Source of the DNA: Muribaculaceae bacterium
Lineage (GTDB): Bacteria > Bacteroidota > Bacteroidia > Bacteroidales > Muribaculaceae
Length of the DNA stretch: 18,329 nucleotides
NCBI GenBank assembly: GCA_024400895.1
Contig: JAKSMA010000018.1
Coordinates: 1-18,329 of the forward strand
Direction of reading: 5' to 3'
Position 1 is the first letter of the stretch. Each line of letters starts with the position of its first letter. The translations under genes and the position numbers were made by a program. Shown in pieces: positions 14,298 through 18,329 of the stretch. The notes beneath the pieces were generated by a model. That model ran no database searches, had not been told where the DNA came from, and saw only the letters and a program-made list of their open reading frames with translations.

Positions 14298-14489
14298 ATC
14301 AAGAATTAAAGAATTAAGGAATTTTTGTCGCGACAGTGTACGGCAGTTTTTCTTCAATTCTTTAATTCTTGATTATTTTTTATTGAATTAAGGAAGAGTT
14401 TTTTCAGTGGTCGCTCGCATCACTAAAAAGCTTCAATTCTTTAATTCTTAAATTCTTGATTTTTTTATTGAATTGATTCTTGAAGAGAG
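14298..14489. repeat. Cluster of AATTCTT-type A/T-rich repeats between convergent genes
   Basis: ATCAAGAATTAAAGAATT (14298-14315) is the exact reverse complement of AATTCTTTAATTCTTGAT (14356-14373). The stem continues as an imperfect one to about 14321/14350, around a loop with the palindrome GTCGCGAC (14327-14334). A third, direct copy begins at 14435 and has an extra AAATTCTT unit, so the 8-nt unit (c/t/a)AATTCTT occurs twice in copy 2 and three times in copy 3. Both direct copies are followed by a T-rich tract, ATTGAATT and then AAGAG. The place and T-rich flanks fit terminator-like roles for both convergent genes. Confidence 0.75.
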
Positions 14490-14493
14490 TGTG

Positions 14494-15750
14494 TTAGAAG
14501 CGGTAGCCGAGATTGAATTGGGCATCGGCTTCCTGGTTGTTGATGTGAAGTTTGTAACTATTGCTGTAGCCATTGTAGCGATAGTTGATGAAGAGTGAAA
14601 TCACATAGCGATTCATGGGTCCGAAACTGAAATTGGTGGCAAAGCGGGCAAATGCATTGACATGGAAATCCGACTTGCCGTAATCCGACGGGTCGTAGAA
14701 TTTAGGATCATCGCCATAAAGCTTATTGTAGTCATTCTCTTCCTCAGCAGATCCGAAAGTGGCACGGTGTATCAAGTGCGAATAAACCGAAAACATTGGC
14801 ACTGCCGAGAAATGAAACAGCAGCCTTCCGCCCAAAAGCGAGAAATTATAGCCATAGCCCACGCCCACCGATGCCTGCTGGGTGCGATACACATCTGTTC
14901 CTGCCAACAGAATGTCGTTCATCAAGTAACGGCTCTGGTAATAATTGGCATACACGAGCAAACTACCTGCGCTGCGCTTCTGCACCATATCGGCGAAAAG
15001 ACCGGCAGAAAGCGAGAACTTATCGTGATTGAACACATAGTAACCTTCAGCGAAGAAGATGTTGATATGGTGGTTTTCCGACTCTATTCGTTCGTCTTTC
15101 AAATCATTGACAATTTGCTTAATTTCCTCGTCGTCGGGATGTTCTTTTGCATATTTTTCAAATGCGCCAAGCATACCGAAACGCTTGGTTCCTGCCACCG
15201 AGCTGATGCTCTTGTAGCGCAAACGGAATCCCCACACCGAGCCATTTTTTGCCAAACCATAGCTGGCACTGTAGCGGTTACGAATAGGGATAGGAATTTC
15301 GATGGCAAGGCCTTTCCAGTCGACACCAAGTTCCATTTCGGCTTGATGTGTGTGGGCATTAATCTTATAATAGGCGCCCTCCCTCAAACCTGGAATCAGT
15401 GTGTTGAGCGCTTCCGGGAAATAGAATGGAATGCGGTTGCTATAGTTTTGCCAATAGCCATATACGCCCAAATACACCTGGCGATTGAGTGTGGGCACTG
15501 TCTGATACATGGTGTCAATACCCGAGAGTTGTCCTTCCTCAAGTGTCTGGTCGATTTTCTTGAGAAATTTGCCGAAACCATGGTCCCAATATGAGCGAGG
15601 CTGTGACGCCTCTTTTGGTTCAGCGCTCAAAGGCGGGAGTTCACCAGCCGTGATGACAGGTACCACTGCACTATCACCCAACACCTCTTGCGCACCACAA
15701 GTGAATGTGGCGAGCACGATGGTTATGAATGATAAAAGCAGTGTCCTCAT
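14494..15750 (-). CDS. Outer-membrane beta-barrel protein, DUF4421-like
   Basis: A 418-residue exported protein. Residues 1-20 form a cleavable signal peptide (MRTLLLSFITIVLATFTCGA, then QE). Residues 21-55 are a proline/acid-rich linker, and the rest alternates short amphipathic strands with aromatic girdle residues and ends in QFNLGYRF, a typical barrel C terminus. A charged helical insert sits at about 195-235. The length and overall pattern resemble the DUF4421 family of Bacteroidota, which has no assigned function. Cys18 is not in a lipobox, so it is not a lipoprotein. It follows the HIT gene by 110 bp with an inverted repeat between, so it is probably a separate transcript. I did not find a consensus promoter. 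Confidence 0.78.
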   Translation of the reverse strand: MRTLLLSFITIVLATFTCGAQEVLGDSAVVPVITAGELPPLSAEPKEASQPRSYWDHGFGKFLKKIDQTLEEGQLSGIDTMYQTVPTLNRQVYLGVYGYWQNYSNRIPFYFPEALNTLIPGLREGAYYKINAHTHQAEMELGVDWKGLAIEIPIPIRNRYSASYGLAKNGSVWGFRLRYKSISSVAGTKRFGMLGAFEKYAKEHPDDEEIKQIVNDLKDERIESENHHINIFFAEGYYVFNHDKFSLSAGLFADMVQKRSAGSLLVYANYYQSRYLMNDILLAGTDVYRTQQASVGVGYGYNFSLLGGRLLFHFSAVPMFSVYSHLIHRATFGSAEEENDYNKLYGDDPKFYDPSDYGKSDFHVNAFARFATNFSFGPMNRYVISLFINYRYNGYSNSYKLHINNQEADAQFNLGYRF

Positions 15751-15778
15751 CTATGTATCTATAGTGAATTTATGTAGC

Positions 15779-15819
15779 AAAGCGCCACCTCAAGCCATCA
15801 TGGCCAAGGAAGCGCTTTT
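15779..15819. terminator. Nested inverted repeat downstream of the HIT gene
   Basis: AAAGCGC (15779-15785) pairs with GCGCTTT (15812-15818). Inside it CCT/AGG and GCC/GGC pairs stack into a larger interrupted hairpin with an ATCAT loop. It lies between the HIT stop and the barrel gene. The T-rich tail is on the plus side, so minus-strand termination is plausible but not textbook. Confidence 0.5.
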
Positions 15820-15860
15820 GTAATTTTTGTCGTTAAATAAAAGTCTTAAGAGCTTACAAA

Positions 15861-16259
15861 TTATAGTTTTGCAAATTCCTCAAGCACCTTATTTGCAATG
15901 GCAGCCATCTGTTCGGCAGGCACTTCCTTCTTGTTCTTAAAGTTCATGTCGCCTTCAGTGTTGATAGGAATAAGATGGATGTGGCAGTGAGGCACTTCAA
16001 GACCGAGAACCGCCACGCCAATGCGTTCGCAAGGCACAGCAGCCTTCAGCGCTTTAGCCACTTTCTTTGCAAATTGCCAAAGTCCGGCATACTCTTCGCT
16101 CTCAAGGTCGAAGATATAGTTCACTTCATGCTTTGGAATGACGAGTGTGTGACCGGCGTTCACTGGATTGATATCGAGAAACGCATAGTAGTTTTCGTCT
16201 TCGGCACACTTATAGCTTGGAATTTCACCAGCCACGATTTTGCTAAAAATTGATGCCAT
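15861..16259 (-). CDS. HIT-family protein (histidine-triad nucleotide hydrolase, HinT-like)
   Basis: A 132-residue single-domain HIT protein of normal length. The family start SIFSKIVAGEIPSYK is followed by the histidine triad HCHIHL (His91, His93, His95), with the middle histidine expected to attack the phosphate. An additional motif is NAGHTLVIPKHE at 34-45. HinT-like enzymes hydrolyse adenosine phosphoramidates and related AMP conjugates in the cytoplasm. The gene starts 24 bp after the greA stop on the same strand with no terminator, so the two form an operon driven from the greA promoter. Confidence 0.93.
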   Translation of the reverse strand: MASIFSKIVAGEIPSYKCAEDENYYAFLDINPVNAGHTLVIPKHEVNYIFDLESEEYAGLWQFAKKVAKALKAAVPCERIGVAVLGLEVPHCHIHLIPINTEGDMNFKNKKEVPAEQMAAIANKVLEEFAKL

Positions 16260-16283
16260 TGCTATATAACGATTTTTTACTGA

Positions 16284-16754
16284 TTATACTCCGATTTCAA
16301 CAATTTCGAATTGCATTTTGCCCACAGGAGCCTGCACTTCCACAATATCGCCCACCTTGTGGCCAAGAAGTCCCTTAGCGATAGGTGTGGTGATTGAGAT
16401 TTTTCCTTCCTTCAGATTCGCTTCTGTTTCGCTTACGATAGTATATGTCATAGAAGCATTATTCTTAAGGTTTTTGATGGTCACTTTGTTGAGAAGAGCC
16501 ACTTCCTCTGTTTGGAGTTTAGTTTGGTCGATGATACGTGCAGTAGCCACGAGCGATTTAAGTTCTGAAATCTTTGCTTCAAGCATACCTTGGCGCTCTT
16601 TGGCTGCGTCGTATTCAGCGTTTTCAGAAAGGTCGCCTTTTTCGCGAGCTTCTTGAATAGCGCGTATCACGTCGGGGCGCTCAACACTCTCGAGGTATTT
16701 GAGCTCCTCCATCTTCTTGTCATACCCTTCTTGGGTCATGTAACTGATAGCCAT
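16284..16754 (-). CDS. greA: Transcription elongation factor GreA
   Basis: A 156-residue Gre factor of standard length. The N-terminal coiled coil spans about 10-75, with the acidic tip GDLSENAEYDAAKERQ containing Asp41 and Glu44. These reach into the RNA polymerase secondary channel and promote cleavage of backtracked RNA. The C-terminal FKBP-like domain follows and contains ISITTPIAKGLLGHKVGD. The tip sequence and the length make GreA a better fit than GreB. It has its own consensus promoter and a 5' UTR of about 90 nt, and the HIT gene follows at 24 bp. Confidence 0.97.
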   Translation of the reverse strand: MAISYMTQEGYDKKMEELKYLESVERPDVIRAIQEAREKGDLSENAEYDAAKERQGMLEAKISELKSLVATARIIDQTKLQTEEVALLNKVTIKNLKNNASMTYTIVSETEANLKEGKISITTPIAKGLLGHKVGDIVEVQAPVGKMQFEIVEIGV

Positions 16755-16852
16755 GGTAAAAAAATGTCTAAAAAAATGGTTAGTAAAAGAAACGAAAGAA
16801 TCTCATTTTGCTGAGACCCCTCGTCACATATTCTGTCGTTATTAATACGGTG

Positions 16853-16884
16853 CAAAGTTAACAACTATTTTTTATAGTATCAAA
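16853..16884 (-). promoter_or_regulatory. Predicted promoter of greA-HIT
   Basis: On the minus strand TTTG (16884-16881), a 20-bp spacer and TAACTTTG (16860-16853) match the Bacteroidota pattern exactly. The roughly 90-nt leader that follows holds a small GTCTCA/TGAGAT hairpin around 16800-16818. Confidence 0.82.
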
Positions 16885-16953
16885 TTTTGGACGTGGATTT
16901 TTCTTTGTATTTTCTACTTTATATAACCTTATAGCTCTGGAAACTTACCGGGT

Positions 16954-18329
16954 TTAACGCGACCACTGGCGCTTTATCAAAATTGCACAAAGCACCACCA
17001 CCGTCACCGTTACGCAGATGGCTACGGCTGTAAGTTCGAAATGCATGGCAAGCATCACTGCTGATGCACTGAAGAGTGCAAGAAGCGTGGTGAAAATGCT
17101 ACTAAGCGTGAGATGCAACCCGTAGTGCCAGCGATACACTACATAAATGATGAGGGTGTAGATCTCGGAGGACGCCGTGTCATTGAAACCAAGACCGGTG
17201 AGTCCCCAAAGGTGATAGAACCAAATGTTGAGTCCAAAACCAATGAAATCGCTCACGCCTTCGGTGACGAGAAACATTTTACCATCGCCTTTGGCAAGGA
17301 TGACGAATGCCATACACCATGAAAGGGTGCGCCACACCGTGCCTATCATACCCCAAGAAATGAAGGTGAGTATCACATCAAACTCTGGTGCATACAGAAT
17401 CCACACAATGGTGCTTCGAAGCAAGATGAACAATGCCACAATCGGTGCCATAACCAGCATGGCCACCGTCACTTCCTGCGACACGAATGCTGTGAGGCGC
17501 ATGCGACTTTGCGCCACTCGCGCAAGGCGTGGATAATACTCCATACCCAATGCCGTGAGCACCAGTCCTGTGTATTTATTCACTAATGTGTAGCCTGCCT
17601 GATAGAAACCCACCTCCGCTGTGCCGGCCACATTGTTGAGCCACGCATTGAACACATAGCCAGTGAGCATGGTAATAAAAATACCCACAGTCATATATAT
17701 ACCCAGTTTCACGAAATCCTTACCGATGGTAAAGGTTTCGCGAGTTGTGATAGTTGCGGCTTTATAGTCTTTGTCGCGGAAAATCCATGCAAAAATCAAG
17801 CATCCGGCTGCATAGGCGATAATCGACGGCACCACACTGTCTTCGCCCATAAAATAGAACATCGGCACAGACAGCACCAAGCGAAAGATTGTGGCCCACA
17901 TCGTGGCATGAGCAAGCCGCTTTAGCTTTGAGAGCCCCTGCAGCACGGCATGTTCACCATTGGTGATGGCCATAAACAGCAATGCTGCCGACAATGCCAC
18001 AAAACCCCAAATGTGGTTAGCATCGCCAAAAGTCCATTGGCTCAATAGCGGAGCCAGGAGTATTGTGAGAATTGCACCTGCAAGTCCCAGCCAGCGCGAC
18101 CAACGGCGAACGGCTGTTATCACCCTCGAAATATGCCCTTGCTCATCGGCATTTTCCTGCGCCTGCGAAATGTCGCGCACACTGCTTTGGCGAATGCCGA
18201 GATTGGTGGCGGTGTTGAGCATTTCGAGTGCCTGGTTAAATAGGCCAAACAACCCTACGCCCACCGGTCCAATCCAGAGCGCCACAAGTTTGGTCCGCAC
18301 GATAGAGCAGACAATGCCTATCATCTGGA
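16954..18329 (-). CDS. Polysaccharide flippase, Wzx/O-antigen translocase type (5' truncated)
   Basis: At least 456 residues of a polytopic membrane protein with about twelve visible hydrophobic segments. The frame stays open to the window edge past the Met at 18324, and homologues begin some 15-30 residues earlier, so the true start is outside. The N-terminal block IVRTKLVALWIGPVGVGLFG with LGIRQSSVRDISQA is typical of the PST/Wzx branch of the MOP superfamily, which flips lipid-linked oligosaccharide across the inner membrane. No glycosyltransferases are visible, so the polysaccharide is unknown; the rest of such a cluster would lie beyond position 18329. I see no terminator between its stop and the greA promoter. 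Confidence 0.85.
   Translation of the reverse strand, partial: QMIGIVCSIVRTKLVALWIGPVGVGLFGLFNQALEMLNTATNLGIRQSSVRDISQAQENADEQGHISRVITAVRRWSRWLGLAGAILTILLAPLLSQWTFGDANHIWGFVALSAALLFMAITNGEHAVLQGLSKLKRLAHATMWATIFRLVLSVPMFYFMGEDSVVPSIIAYAAGCLIFAWIFRDKDYKAATITTRETFTIGKDFVKLGIYMTVGIFITMLTGYVFNAWLNNVAGTAEVGFYQAGYTLVNKYTGLVLTALGMEYYPRLARVAQSRMRLTAFVSQEVTVAMLVMAPIVALFILLRSTIVWILYAPEFDVILTFISWGMIGTVWRTLSWCMAFVILAKGDGKMFLVTEGVSDFIGFGLNIWFYHLWGLTGLGFNDTASSEIYTLIIYVVYRWHYGLHLTLSSIFTTLLALFSASAVMLAMHFELTAVAICVTVTVVVLCAILIKRQWSR

Noticed and set aside
14298..14489. CRISPR array
   Set aside because: The repeats are few, A/T-rich, in mixed orientation and without regular spacers, and no cas gene is nearby.
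14662..15594. 310-codon open frame on the plus strand
   Set aside because: It is antisense to the barrel protein, which has a signal peptide and a proper C terminus; the plus-strand translation looks like no family I know.

Overview
The window looks like chromosomal DNA of an anaerobic or facultative member of the Bacteroidales (phylum Bacteroidota). Five things point there. Several promoters have the Bacteroidota shape (TTTG, 19-20 bp, TAnnTTTG). Most starts lack a Shine-Dalgarno sequence. There is a lipid-anchored TamA-type barrel protein (TamL). A DUF4421-type barrel is present. NrfH/NrfA is followed by a split ResB + CcsA pair. I cannot name the genus. No tRNA, rRNA, CRISPR array, transposase or phage gene is visible.

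Layout. 1-759: end of an AspT/YidE/YbjL-type transporter. 882-2273: a TetR-family regulator and a FabG-type reductase, probably co-transcribed, ending in a strong terminator. 2274-2561: a regulatory region with two perfect palindromes centred 20 bp apart. 2562-6827: a respiratory nitrite ammonification locus of nrfH (membrane tetraheme quinol dehydrogenase), nrfA (pentaheme nitrite reductase with a CWTCK active-site heme), then resB and ccsA (system II cytochrome c assembly). A terminator and a second hairpin lie between nrfA and resB. 6901-9946 (minus): a HAD phosphatase downstream of tamL, which very probably starts at a TTG just behind a perfect promoter. 9947-10367: a 421-bp divergent control region with an inverted-repeat-bounded segment and an operator-like palindrome. 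10368-10646: a small orphan protein with six CxxCxGxG motifs. 10822-12906: a PfkB-family kinase and an FHS-type sugar permease in one operon. 13027-13524 (minus): a membrane PH-domain protein. 13711-14271: a DJ-1/PfpI-family protein. 14298-14489: A/T-rich AATTCTT repeats between convergent genes. 14494-15750 (minus): an outer-membrane barrel of unknown role. 15861-16754 (minus): greA and a HIT-family protein in one operon. 16954-18329 (minus): a polysaccharide flippase cut by the window edge.

How it fits together. The nrf block is a self-contained module: NrfH takes electrons from menaquinol, NrfA reduces nitrite to ammonium, and ResB/CcsA export and attach heme, plausibly including the unusual CXXCK heme. 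The kinase/permease pair probably imports and phosphorylates one sugar whose identity I cannot read. The rest is housekeeping and envelope work.

The most unusual content is non-coding: the twin palindromes before nrfH, the four interchangeable hairpin arms between nrfA and resB, the 172-bp inverted-repeat segment and its third copy 2.7 kb away, the operator-like palindrome fused to the promoter of the six-motif cysteine-rich protein, and the AATTCTT repeat cluster. I found no clear evidence for a wholly new multi-gene system.
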